This document shows, piece after piece, positions 27,398 through 36,084 of a stretch of 64,000 bases of DNA. The notes below the pieces were generated by a model. It was given only the letters and a program-made list of their open reading frames with translations. It did not search any database and was not told where the DNA came from. Numbering within the stretch: position 1 is the first letter of the stretch; every line of letters begins with the position of its first letter. This stretch comes from Methylocystis sp. KS32 (GTDB lineage: Bacteria > Pseudomonadota > Alphaproteobacteria > Rhizobiales > Beijerinckiaceae). A program made the position numbers and the translations under genes. The stretch spans positions 1,054,001 through 1,118,000 of the forward strand of contig PHSQ01000001.1 in NCBI GenBank assembly GCA_002862095.1, written 5' to 3'.

Positions 27398-28198
27398 TCA
27401 CGCCACGCCCTGCGCGCGCAAGAAGGTCAGCGTTCGACGCCATGCGTCCCGAGCCGCCTCCGGCCGATAACTCTCGCGGTAATCAGCGAAGAATGCATGG
27501 GGCGCTCCGGGGTAGACGATGATTTCAGCAGGCGCGTCGACGTCGCGAAGCCTTGCTCGCATTTCTTCAACCTGGGCCAGGGGAATTGAGGGGTCGGCGC
27601 CGCCGTAAAGGCCGAGGACCGGCGTTTTTATCTCCTTGGCGACGTCAAGCGGCCAAAATGGCTGGTTTCCGGTTTTGTCGCCATCGAGTCGGCCGTACCA
27701 TGGGATCGCCGCTCGCAAATCGGGGTTGTGTCGCGCATACAGCCAGGTCATCCGGCCGCCCCAGCAAAAGCCCGTCATCGCCGTTCGTGAAGAGTCTCCT
27801 CCCGAGGCGGAGGCGAAAGTCAAGGTCGCGTCAAAGTCGTACATCACGTCCAAGTCTCGCGCTTTAAGAATGATTTCCCGGATCGCGGGGATGTCGGGCG
27901 CGCTCAAGGGATCGCCGACGCGGAAGAAATAGTCTGGGGCAATGGCGAGATAACCAAGAGAGGCGAAGCGGCGCGCGATATCGCGAATGTGTTCGTGCAG
28001 CCCAAATATTTCTTGTGCAATCAGTATGATCGGTAGAGTTGACGCGCCGGCCGGCTTGGCGAGATAGGCCGGCATTTCACCCGTGCGGGTCGCGATGTGA
28101 ACCACGTTGGCTTCAAGTCCCCCATCCGGGGTGACAATCCGCTGCGGCGAGATCGCGCCGACTGCTTTGGCGTAATCGGAGGGCGGGTTCCGGTTCAT
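27398..28198 (-). CDS. Dienelactone hydrolase family protein
   Basis: A 266-residue alpha/beta hydrolase. The nucleophile elbow is GFCWGGRMTW with cysteine as in dienelactone hydrolases, and the partners are in YGGADPSIP (Asp) and GAPHAFFADYR (His). There is no signal peptide. Named members open dienelactones in chlorocatechol breakdown, but most genomic paralogues, including lone ones such as this, have unknown ester or lactone substrates. ATG 28198 has GGAG 8 bases upstream, so the ORF-track start at 28222 is not used. Confidence 0.86.
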   Translation of the reverse strand: MNRNPPSDYAKAVGAISPQRIVTPDGGLEANVVHIATRTGEMPAYLAKPAGASTLPIILIAQEIFGLHEHIRDIARRFASLGYLAIAPDYFFRVGDPLSAPDIPAIREIILKARDLDVMYDFDATLTFASASGGDSSRTAMTGFCWGGRMTWLYARHNPDLRAAIPWYGRLDGDKTGNQPFWPLDVAKEIKTPVLGLYGGADPSIPLAQVEEMRARLRDVDAPAEIIVYPGAPHAFFADYRESYRPEAARDAWRRTLTFLRAQGVA

Positions 28199-28536
28199 GG
28201 GTGACGCTCCGTAAGTAGGCAATAGTTAGAGCAGGAGATGATTTAAGCGTTCTTTGTGGGCTAAACCGGATCGCGCCGCTTCTCAAGCCGACAAAAGAAG
28301 CGTATATGCCGCCGCCGAACGTGAACTGAGCGCCTGGCCAAAACCTGGTTTCCAAGAACAGGCGCAAGCGAGAGAGGCCGGTCCGGAATAGCAGGCCGCT
28401 CGGCGGCTGGGAAAAACGCTCAAGCGCTTTTTGCGGAAAGGGCGGCCAAAGGCGGTCGCGAGGTCTTCGCACAGGGTCCAACAATCAGCGCCGACCCCCG
28501 TTCATATTCAGCTGAAGCAAATCATAAGGAACCTTC
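28199..28536. other. Intergenic region upstream of kup
   Basis: The 338 bases between the dienelactone hydrolase start and kup are divergent promoter space. They contain an inverted repeat GCGCCTG/CAGGCGC (28330-28336 and 28359-28365) and an imperfect hairpin AAAACGCTCAAGCGCTTTT (28412-28431), which may be a leader structure of kup. No ORF or tRNA was seen. Confidence 0.5.
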
Positions 28537-30471
28537 ATGACCGAGAAGCCGAGCACGGATGCCGCGCGCCCCGGCGGTGAAGTCGCCGCATCGGATACCC
28601 ACGCGCTTCCTCAAGTCCGTGTCGCGTTTCCAGCCTTGCTGATCGGTTCGATTGGCGTCGTCTACGGCGATATCGGCACCAGTCCGCTCTATGCTCTTCG
28701 CGAGTCACTTTCTCACGCCGCAAAGGCGGACCTCCTTACCGAGGAAGCGGTCATCGGCGCGACGTCGCTGCTGCTTTACGCCTTGATTTTCACGGTTACG
28801 GCCAAATACGTCCTTTTTCTCATGCGCGCCGACAACCGTGGCGAGGGCGGCATTCTGTCCTTGATGGCTCTAGCCCAATCCGCCTTGGGGAGGCGCGCCA
28901 ACACGGTGTTCCTGCTGGGCGTCGCCGGCGCGGCTCTGTTCTCAGGCGACGCGATCATCACGCCAGCGATTTCGGTGCTGTCCGCCGTCGAGGGCTTGGA
29001 CCTCGTGACGCACAGTTTCAATGAGTATGTGATCCCGATCACGATTGCGATTCTGGTGACGCTCTTTTGGGTCCAGAGCCACGGCACCGCGAGGGTCGCG
29101 GCCCTCTTCGGCCCGATTATGACCGTCTTTTTCCTCACTATCGGACTGCTTGGGGCGACGCATATTTCGGATGCGCCCGAGATCCTGCTCGCTTTCGATC
29201 CTCTGAAGGGGCTGGCATTCCTGACCCGGCACGGTTGGATGGGATTCGCGGTCTTGGGTTCGGTCTTTCTCGGCGTCACCGGAGCCGAAGCGCTTTACGC
29301 CGACATGGGCCACTTCGGCCGCCTTCCCATTCAGGTCGCCTGGACATTCTTTGTTCTGCCGGCGCTCTTGCTCAATTATCTGGGGCAGGGCGCTCTAATA
29401 CTGTCCAAGCCAGAGGCCATCGACAATCCTTTTTTCCTGTTGGCGCCCGACTGGGGACTTCTGCCGCTGGTCATTCTCTCGACCGTTGCGACCGTGATCG
29501 CCAGTCAGGCGGTCGTGACCGGGGCTTTCTCGCTGGTGCGCCAGGCCATTCAGCTTGGCCTTCTGCCCCGACTGGAAATCACGCACACCTCGGAGATGCA
29601 AGAAGGCCAAATCTACATCGGCCGCGTCAACCGCCTGCTGTTGATCGGGGTAATTATCCTTGTGATCGTGTTCAAGAATTCGTCGGCGCTCGCCTCGGCC
29701 TACGGCATAGCCGTAACTGGCACCATGGTGACCACGACCGCGCTGGCCTTCGTGGTTGTGTGGAAAAAATGGCGCTGGCCGCTCTGGGCGTCCGTGTCGC
29801 TTATCTCCGCTTTCCTGTCCATCGACACCGCCTTTCTCGCGGCCAATCTGATGAAGGTGGTGGATGGCGGCTGGGCGCCTCTGCTGCTCGGGGTCTGTTC
29901 GATGATCGTGGTGTGGACCTGGGTGCGTGGCACTCACCTCCTCGCGGTTAAGACCCATCGCGACTCGATTCCGATCATGGATTTGATCGCTATGCTCGAG
30001 AAATCCAAGCCGACGCGGGTTCCTGGCACGGCGATCTTTCTGACCAGCGATCCAAATGTGGCGCCGACAGCCCTGATGCATAATCTAAAACATAACAAAG
30101 TGTTACATGAACGTGTTCTGGTGATCTGCGTGATTACCGAGGATCTGCCTCGCGTCGCCCCCGAAAAAAGATTTGAGATCGAAAAGCTTTCGAACGGCTT
30201 TAGTCGCGCGACATTGCATTTTGGCTTTATGGAGAGTCCTCGGGTTCCAGCCGCCCTCGCCGCCATGCGTAAGGCGGGGCTTAAATATGATATTATGACG
30301 ACGTCGTTTTTCCTTGGCCGAAGGTCGATAGTGGAAAGTCCAACCTCCGAGATGCCGACATGGCAAGACAAGCTTTACGTCGCATTGACCAAACAATCCG
30401 CCAATGCGACGGACTTTTTCTCCATCCCCACCGACAGGGTGGTGGAACTGGGCGCCCGGGTCACTATCTGA
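28537..30471 (+). CDS. kup: KUP-family potassium uptake transporter
   Basis: A 644-residue inner-membrane K+ (probably K+/H+) symporter of the KUP/TrkD family. The family opening IGVVYGDIGTSPLYALRES is followed by about twelve hydrophobic segments and then a hydrophilic C-terminal domain of about 150 residues (from about 490) that ends VVELGARVTI. Length fits the family. AAGGAAC precedes the ATG. It lies immediately upstream of trpA (125 bases), a position often held by trpB in related bacteria. Confidence 0.94.
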   Translation: MTEKPSTDAARPGGEVAASDTHALPQVRVAFPALLIGSIGVVYGDIGTSPLYALRESLSHAAKADLLTEEAVIGATSLLLYALIFTVTAKYVLFLMRADNRGEGGILSLMALAQSALGRRANTVFLLGVAGAALFSGDAIITPAISVLSAVEGLDLVTHSFNEYVIPITIAILVTLFWVQSHGTARVAALFGPIMTVFFLTIGLLGATHISDAPEILLAFDPLKGLAFLTRHGWMGFAVLGSVFLGVTGAEALYADMGHFGRLPIQVAWTFFVLPALLLNYLGQGALILSKPEAIDNPFFLLAPDWGLLPLVILSTVATVIASQAVVTGAFSLVRQAIQLGLLPRLEITHTSEMQEGQIYIGRVNRLLLIGVIILVIVFKNSSALASAYGIAVTGTMVTTTALAFVVVWKKWRWPLWASVSLISAFLSIDTAFLAANLMKVVDGGWAPLLLGVCSMIVVWTWVRGTHLLAVKTHRDSIPIMDLIAMLEKSKPTRVPGTAIFLTSDPNVAPTALMHNLKHNKVLHERVLVICVITEDLPRVAPEKRFEIEKLSNGFSRATLHFGFMESPRVPAALAAMRKAGLKYDIMTTSFFLGRRSIVESPTSEMPTWQDKLYVALTKQSANATDFFSIPTDRVVELGARVTI

Positions 30472-30596
30472 GCCCGCGCGAGGACTGATCGGAAAGATGT
30501 AGACGCAGGGCGCCGCAGCGACTAAGCAGCGACGAGACGGGGGCTGGTCGTTGTTCGAACGGGCGGCTTCAGAGATTCAAGGACACGCAAAAACCC

Positions 30597-31481
30597 ATGC
30601 CAACCCGCATTGACGCCCGTTTTGCCGCTCTGCGCGCCGAGGGGCGCGCGGCTCTCATTACTTTCGTGATGGCCGGCGATCCCGATCTTCAGACGTCGCT
30701 GGAAATTTTGAAGGCTCTTCCCGGAGCTGGCGCCGATCTCATCGAAGTCGGGATGCCCTTCACCGATCCGATGGCGGATGGACCGGCAATTCAGGCGGCG
30801 GGATTGCGCGCCCTAAAGGCGGGAACGACGCTGAGGAAGACATTGAATTTGGTCGCGCAATTTCGTGCTTGCGATCAAACAACGCCTATCGTTCTCATGG
30901 GATACTACAATCCCATTTATGTCCATGGCGTCGAGGCCTTCCTTGCCGCGGCCCTGGAGGCGGGCGTCGACGGGTTGATTGTGGTCGATCTGCCGCCGGA
31001 GGAAGACGCCGAGCTTTGCCTCCCGGCGCGCGCCGCTGGATTGAACTTTATCAGGCTCGCGACGCCCACCACAGACGACAAGCGTTTGCCGAAGGTTCTC
31101 GAAAACACCAGCGGCTTTGTATATTATGTCTCCCTCACGGGGATCACCGGCGCGGCGCTGGCGGATTACTCAGGGGTGGCCGCTGCGGTGAAGCGCATCA
31201 AGAGTCACACGGATTTGCCTGTCGCGGTAGGCTTTGGCGTGAAAAACGCCGCCAACGCCCAGGCCGTGGCCGCCGCCGCCGATGGCGTCGTGGTGGGCTC
31301 GGCGCTGGTTTCCGCCGTGAAAGACTCCCTGGACACGGAGAATCGCGCGGGAGCCGACACCGTTGACGCGGTGACGCGCCTTGTGACCGAAATTGCTCGA
31401 GGGATGCGCCGCGCCCGCTCGGCCGAGAACGCCTCGCCGCTGAAAAGACTGTTCGGCGCCTTTGCGAAGGTGTGGTCATGA
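30597..31481 (+). CDS. trpA: Tryptophan synthase alpha chain
   Basis: A 294-residue TIM-barrel enzyme cleaving indole-3-glycerol phosphate to indole and glyceraldehyde-3-phosphate. The catalytic residues lie in [21 protein letters not shown] (Glu and Asp), and the phosphate site in [14 protein letters not shown] 20-residue C-terminal tail is extra. The partner trpB is not in the window; kup lies upstream. trpA overlaps accD by 4 bases (ATGA), keeping the alphaproteobacterial trpA-accD-folC order. Confidence 0.94.
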   Translation: MPTRIDARFAALRAEGRAALITFVMAGDPDLQTSLEILKALPGAGADLIEVGMPFTDPMADGPAIQAAGLRALKAGTTLRKTLNLVAQFRACDQTTPIVLMGYYNPIYVHGVEAFLAAALEAGVDGLIVVDLPPEEDAELCLPARAAGLNFIRLATPTTDDKRLPKVLENTSGFVYYVSLTGITGAALADYSGVAAAVKRIKSHTDLPVAVGFGVKNAANAQAVAAAADGVVVGSALVSAVKDSLDTENRAGADTVDAVTRLVTEIARGMRRARSAENASPLKRLFGAFAKVWS

Positions 31482-32350
31482 ACTGGTATTCGAACGTCGT
31501 CCCCCCGAAAATAAAGGCGATCCTCAAGCGCGAGGCGCCCGAGAATCTTTGGGTCAAGTGCCCCGAGAGCGGTCAGCTCGTTTTCCACAAGGACATCGAG
31601 GCCAATTTATACGTCGTGCCGAGTTCAGGCTATCACATGCGCTTTCCGGTGGAAGCGCGTCTCGCCAGTCTTTTCGATGACGGCGAGTGCGAATTGATGA
31701 CGACCCCCGAGCCGCCGACCGATCCGCTGAAGTTCCGGGACATCAAGCGCTATTTGGACAAGCTGAAGGAATATCGCGTCAAAACCGGGCGTCCCGACGC
31801 GGTCACCGTCGCGATCGGCCGATTGAAGGAAATTCCTGTGACCGTCGCGGTTCAGGATTTCGAATTCATGGGCGGGTCGCTGGGCATGGCGGCGGGCGAA
31901 GCCATCATCGCCGCCGCGACTTACGCACTCGAAAAACGCACGCCTTTCATCATCTTCACCGCGTCCGGCGGTGCGCGTATGCAGGAGGGAATGTTCTCGC
32001 TCATGCAAATGCCGCGAACAACCATTGCCGTGCAGAGGTTGCGTAAGGCGCGCTTGCCCTACATCGTTGTCCTTACCAATCCCACTACGGGCGGCGTGAC
32101 CGCCTCTTACGCTATGCTGGGAGACATCCATATCGCCGAGCCCGGCGCCATTATCGGTTTCGCCGGAGCACGGGTTATCGAGCAGACAATTCGCGAAAAA
32201 TTGCCGGAGGGCTTTCAGCGCGCGGAATATTTGAGAGATCACGGGATGGTCGATATGGTGACGCCGCGTTCCGAGATGCGGGACACCTTGGCGCGGCTTT
32301 GCGGTTTGTTAACGAAGGCCCCAGCCTCGCGCCGATCGTCGGCGGCCTGA
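31478..32350 (+). CDS. accD: Acetyl-CoA carboxylase carboxyltransferase subunit beta (zinc ribbon lost)
   Basis: A 290-residue subunit that, with AccA, transfers CO2 from carboxybiotin to acetyl-CoA for fatty acid synthesis. The carboxyltransferase core shows [16 protein letters not shown] and the oxyanion-hole stretch [16 protein letters not shown]. The N-terminal zinc ribbon (CxxC...CxxC) is degraded: only the first cysteine remains (WVKCPESGQ, later [10 protein letters not shown]), a state also seen in other alphaproteobacterial AccD proteins. ATG 31478 overlaps the trpA stop by 4 bases; the ORF track starts at GTG 31472. Confidence 0.93.
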   Translation: MNWYSNVVPPKIKAILKREAPENLWVKCPESGQLVFHKDIEANLYVVPSSGYHMRFPVEARLASLFDDGECELMTTPEPPTDPLKFRDIKRYLDKLKEYRVKTGRPDAVTVAIGRLKEIPVTVAVQDFEFMGGSLGMAAGEAIIAAATYALEKRTPFIIFTASGGARMQEGMFSLMQMPRTTIAVQRLRKARLPYIVVLTNPTTGGVTASYAMLGDIHIAEPGAIIGFAGARVIEQTIREKLPEGFQRAEYLRDHGMVDMVTPRSEMRDTLARLCGLLTKAPASRRSSAA

Positions 32351-32367
32351 ATTGGAGAACGCCCCGC

Positions 32368-33684
32368 ATGGATCAGCGTGACGCGATCCTATCGCGATTG
32401 CTCGACCTTCATCCCAAGAAGATCGACCTTTCGTTGGGACGTATCGAAAGACTGCTGGAGGCGATCGGACGGCCCGATCTCACGCTCCCGCCGGTCATTC
32501 ATGTCGCTGGCACCAATGGGAAAGGTTCGACGCTCGCCTTCATGCGGGCGATATTGGAGGCGGCCGGCGCGCGGGTTCATGTTTACACCTCCCCGCATTT
32601 GCTGCGATTTAACGAGCGCATCCGCCTTGCCGCGCCGGGCGGTGGAAAGCTAGTCGACGACAAGACCCTGACGCAGGTGCTGGAGCTTTGCGAACGCGCC
32701 AATGGCGCTCAACCGGTGACCTTCTTTGAAATCACCACGGCGGCGGCGTTTCATCTGTTCGCCAGCACGCCGGCCGATTGGCTGCTGCTGGAGACGGGGC
32801 TTGGCGGCCGTTTCGACGCGACCAATGTAATTTCTTCGCCCAAGGCGACGGTGATCACTTCCGTTTCTCTCGATCACCAGGAATTTCTCGGCGAAACCGT
32901 CGAAAAGATCGCCTTTGAAAAAGCAGGGATATTCAAGCGGGGCGCGCCTGCGGTCATCGGCTTTCAATCGGGCGGCGCGAAGCGCATACTCGAGCGGGAA
33001 GCCCGGCGCGTCGGGGCGCCGCGGATCGTCGCTGGGGAAGATTTTCAGATTTTCGAGGAAAACGGCAGGCTGGTGTTCGAGGACGCGCGGGGATTGCTCG
33101 ACCTGCCCGCCCCGCGCCTGCCCGGACGCCACCAGCACCAGAACGCCGCAGGCGCGATCGCTGCGCTGAGGGCGGCGATCCCCGAAATTTCGATCGACGC
33201 CATCGAGGCGGGGCTGCGCAAGGCGGAATGGCCGGCGCGACTCCAGCGTCTATCTATTGGTCATGTGCTTGATTTGGCGCCGGTTGGAGCCGAGTTCTGG
33301 ATCGACGGCGGCCACAATGAAGACGGCGGGCGGGTGTTGGCCGAGGCCATGGCCGAGTTCGAGGAGAAAAATCCGCGCCCGCTGGTGTTGATCTGCGGCG
33401 CCCAGACCACGAAGGACATCACTGCGCTGCTTCGGCATTTCGTCGGTCTCGTCCGCACGGTGGTCGCTGTGCCGGTGGAAGGCGAGCACAAGAGTTGGGC
33501 GCCCGAGGACGTGGCGTCTGCGGCGCGCTCTCAAGGCATGGAAGCGCGGGCGGCGGCGGGCGTCGAGGAGGCTCTGGCCCTTGTGCGCGAGGCCGCTCTT
33601 GGCCAGAGCCCGCGCATTCTGGTCGCCGGTTCGCTCTACCTTGCGGCGAGCGTGCTGGCCTTGAATGGTTCACGAATCGAATGA
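32368..33684 (+). CDS. folC: Folylpolyglutamate synthase / dihydrofolate synthase FolC
   Basis: A 438-residue ATP-dependent ligase adding glutamate to dihydropteroate and reduced folates. The P-loop is VAGTNGKGST, followed by the family stretch LLETGLGGRFDATN and, in the C-terminal domain, WIDGGHNEDGG. ATG 32368 with GGAG upstream is chosen; the ORF-track start lies inside accD. It closes trpA-accD-folC and is followed after 113 bases by the C1-cofactor genes. The pterin link is suggestive, since related ligases add glutamate to methanopterin-type cofactors, but FolC is the default. Confidence 0.92.
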   Translation: MDQRDAILSRLLDLHPKKIDLSLGRIERLLEAIGRPDLTLPPVIHVAGTNGKGSTLAFMRAILEAAGARVHVYTSPHLLRFNERIRLAAPGGGKLVDDKTLTQVLELCERANGAQPVTFFEITTAAAFHLFASTPADWLLLETGLGGRFDATNVISSPKATVITSVSLDHQEFLGETVEKIAFEKAGIFKRGAPAVIGFQSGGAKRILEREARRVGAPRIVAGEDFQIFEENGRLVFEDARGLLDLPAPRLPGRHQHQNAAGAIAALRAAIPEISIDAIEAGLRKAEWPARLQRLSIGHVLDLAPVGAEFWIDGGHNEDGGRVLAEAMAEFEEKNPRPLVLICGAQTTKDITALLRHFVGLVRTVVAVPVEGEHKSWAPEDVASAARSQGMEARAAAGVEEALALVREAALGQSPRILVAGSLYLAASVLALNGSRIE

Positions 33685-33797
33685 GAAGGCGCAGGCCTTG
33701 CCGCCTGCTTTTGGGGCGGGATAGGGCGAGGCAGGCCACGCCATTCCCTGACGAGGCCGAGCGCGGGAAGTCGGCGCGGCGTGCGGGAGCAAATGCG

Positions 33798-34910
33798 ATG
33801 ACCTTGATGTTGGCGAGCGTAATGTCGCCCGCGGAGGCGGCAATAGCCATCGAGCGGGGAGCGGACATTATCGATTGCAAGGATCCCTCGCGGGGAGCGC
33901 TTGGCGCATTGCCGCTGACCGAAGTCACGAGAATCGTCGACGCCGTGAATGGACGCCGTCAGGTCAGTACTGTGGTCGATTTGCCCCATGACGTCGCCCA
34001 CGCCCGAGCGGCTATCGAGGCCGCCGCCGCGACGGGCGCCGAATTCGTAAAATTCGCCTTGCCGTTGACGCCGGACGCCCAGGAGATCATTGACGAATTG
34101 GCGCCTTTGGCGGCGCGGCGTCGTCTCGTGGCCGTATTGTTCGCCGATCTCGGTCCGGACTTCGATGTTCTGGAACGATTGGCGGAAGCGGGGTTCGAAG
34201 GCGCGATGCTCGACACCGCCCATAAGGGAAAGGGTCGCCTGCTCGACGCGATGAGCGTTGGCGCCCTGGCGGAATTTGTCGGGCGATGCCGAGCTTTAAA
34301 GCTCGTCGCCGGATTGGCGGGTTCTCTGGAATCGCCGGATGTCCCCCGTCTGCTGGTGATGGCGCCGGATCTCCTGGGGTTCCGCGGCGCTCTATGCGCC
34401 AATGGCGAGCGTCGAAACACGCTCGACGCGAAGGCCGTCACTCTAATCCGCGGTCTCATTCCGCGTGCTTCGCGGTCTTCCGATCATATCGCCGACCAAA
34501 GCGACGAAGTGGATCATGTCTTCGTCCGTGACCTCGTGATGCCGATGGAGATCGGCGCCTATGGTTTCGAGCGCGGCCATACTCAGCGCGTCCGCTTCAG
34601 CGTGGAAGTCGAGGTTTCGCGGACAAACGGTCCCGACGACATGCGCGTGGCGTTTTCTTACGACGTCATCATGGACGCTATAAAAATCATACTCGCGACC
34701 GGCCATATCGAACTCGTCGAAACGATAGCCGAGCGCCTGGCCGAGCGCATATTGTTGCACGAACGTTCGCGCGCGGTGAGCATCGAGGTCGAGAAGCTTG
34801 ATGTCGCGCCGCCGGGTTCGGTGGGGGTGCGCATACGTCGGGCGCGACCGGCGCCTCTTTCGCTCAACCCGACCATTATCGCCAGAGCTTGGGCGGTTTC
34901 CTCGCCGTGA
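33798..34910 (+). CDS. Fusion of MfnB-like furan phosphate synthase and FolB-like dihydroneopterin aldolase
   Basis: A 370-residue two-domain protein. Residues about 1-230 match MfnB (DUF556), which makes the furan building block of methanofuran from glyceraldehyde-3-phosphate; the Schiff-base lysine is seen in IIDCKDPSRGALG (Lys28) with a second candidate in TAHKGKGRLL. Residues about 245-365 match the dihydroneopterin aldolase fold (VFVRDLVMPMEIGAYGFER). The joint function fits methylofuran and dihydromethanopterin synthesis in methylotrophs. ATG 33798 is chosen because the ORF-track extension is folC read in another frame. It overlaps the next gene by 4 bases. FolB active-site residues are only partly recognisable. 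Confidence 0.85.
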   Translation: MTLMLASVMSPAEAAIAIERGADIIDCKDPSRGALGALPLTEVTRIVDAVNGRRQVSTVVDLPHDVAHARAAIEAAAATGAEFVKFALPLTPDAQEIIDELAPLAARRRLVAVLFADLGPDFDVLERLAEAGFEGAMLDTAHKGKGRLLDAMSVGALAEFVGRCRALKLVAGLAGSLESPDVPRLLVMAPDLLGFRGALCANGERRNTLDAKAVTLIRGLIPRASRSSDHIADQSDEVDHVFVRDLVMPMEIGAYGFERGHTQRVRFSVEVEVSRTNGPDDMRVAFSYDVIMDAIKIILATGHIELVETIAERLAERILLHERSRAVSIEVEKLDVAPPGSVGVRIRRARPAPLSLNPTIIARAWAVSSP

Positions 34911-35536
34911 ATTCGGATGGAAAGCGCCCACTTGTCGCGAAATTGGGGGGCAGCCTATGGCGCTCGCCAAATCTGGCCGGTTGGGTTTCGATCCTGGGGG
35001 GCGCTGGTCTTCCCATTACATTGGTTCCAGGCGGAGGCCCCTTTGCCGACGCTGTTCGCGCAGCGCAACAGGTGATGGGTTTTTCAAACGACTGCGCGCA
35101 CCTGATGGCGATGTTGGCGATGGAACAATATGGCATAGCGCTCGCGGATAAATTCAGCGGCCTTGGGCTCGCGTCCACGCCGGAAGAAGCTCGCGCTTTA
35201 CATGCGCGCGGCATGATCGCCGTTTGGCGGCCCACCGAAATGGTCCGCGATGCGCAAGTGCCGCCAAGCTGGGACGTCACCTCCGACAGTCTCGCAGCCT
35301 TTTACGCTCGTCGTAGCGGAACCGACAGACTGCTCCTGATTAAAAGCGTCGACGTGGAAACGGCGCCTGACTTGCACGGCCTCGTTGACGCATCCTTTGG
35401 TCGCTTCTCTGATGGGCTTGAAGTATTTATTGCTGGCCCCAATGCGCTTGCGGCGGCGTCCCAATCATTCGCGCGGAGCGGCATGGCTGGCGTTCGCGTT
35501 GATTTCGCTCACGCGCCACGAAAGAATGAAACATGA
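34907..35536 (+). CDS. Amino acid kinase family protein, MfnE-like (furan phosphate kinase)
   Basis: A 209-residue amino-acid-kinase-fold protein, with VAKLGGSLWRS and TLVPGGGPFADAVR forming the phosphate-binding loops. In methanogens MfnE phosphorylates the aminomethyl-furan phosphate in methanofuran synthesis; homologues sit among the C1-carrier genes of methylotrophs, where a role in methylofuran synthesis is inferred. GTG 34907 overlaps the previous stop as GTGA, so it is preferred over TTG 34889. The gene then overlaps the flavoprotein gene by 4 bases (ATGA). Other acetylglutamate-kinase-like activities are less likely in this context. Confidence 0.82.
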   Translation: MNSDGKRPLVAKLGGSLWRSPNLAGWVSILGGAGLPITLVPGGGPFADAVRAAQQVMGFSNDCAHLMAMLAMEQYGIALADKFSGLGLASTPEEARALHARGMIAVWRPTEMVRDAQVPPSWDVTSDSLAAFYARRSGTDRLLLIKSVDVETAPDLHGLVDASFGRFSDGLEVFIAGPNALAAASQSFARSGMAGVRVDFAHAPRKNET

Positions 35537-36084
35537 AGAAGGTTCCGACGCCCCGTTGGGGCTGGGCTTTGACAGGCTCCGGCCATTTTTTCACCGAGTG
35601 TCTCGACATGATTCGCACGCTCGACCATGTGGACCTTTTTGTCAGCAAGGCCGCCGCGGAAGTCGTCCGAATGTACAAGCATGATCTCGCGTTGCCCACG
35701 AACATTCGCATTTTCAAGGACACCACCGCGAGCGCGGCGCCGGTGGGGAATTTTTACTACGGCGTTTATCATACCCTCGTCGTCGCGCCCGCCACCTCGA
35801 ACACGGTCGCGAAATGCGTGTTCGGCGTTTCCGATAATCTTGCGACCAATGTGTTCGCGCAGGCGGGCAAATGCCGCGTCCCGACCATCGTTTTCGCCTG
35901 CGACACGGCGCCGGAACTGGAGACTCGCGCGCCCAAGGGCATGGTGAAAGTCTATCCCCGCCGCATTGACCTTGAAAACACCGATCGGCTCAAGAGCTTC
36001 GAGGCCACGCAGGTCGTCGAAAGCCTCGCGGCGCTCAACGAAGCGGTGGAGCGTCGGCGTCGAGAACTGGTCGTCGATGTCTGA
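35533..36084 (+). CDS. Flavoprotein, AfpA/DmrB (dihydromethanopterin reductase-like) family
   Basis: A 183-residue flavoprotein of the archaeoflavoprotein/DmrB type. The N-terminal WGWALTGSGHFFTE and the stretch TLVVAPATSNTVAKCVFGVSD belong to the FMN-binding flavoprotein fold. In archaea DmrB reduces dihydromethanopterin to tetrahydromethanopterin; methylotrophs carry the homologue in their cofactor clusters, while Methylobacterium uses the DHFR-like DmrA, so which of the two acts here is an inference. Overlaps both neighbours (4 bases upstream, 8 downstream), indicating coupled translation. Confidence 0.84.
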   Translation: MKKVPTPRWGWALTGSGHFFTECLDMIRTLDHVDLFVSKAAAEVVRMYKHDLALPTNIRIFKDTTASAAPVGNFYYGVYHTLVVAPATSNTVAKCVFGVSDNLATNVFAQAGKCRVPTIVFACDTAPELETRAPKGMVKVYPRRIDLENTDRLKSFEATQVVESLAALNEAVERRRRELVVDV

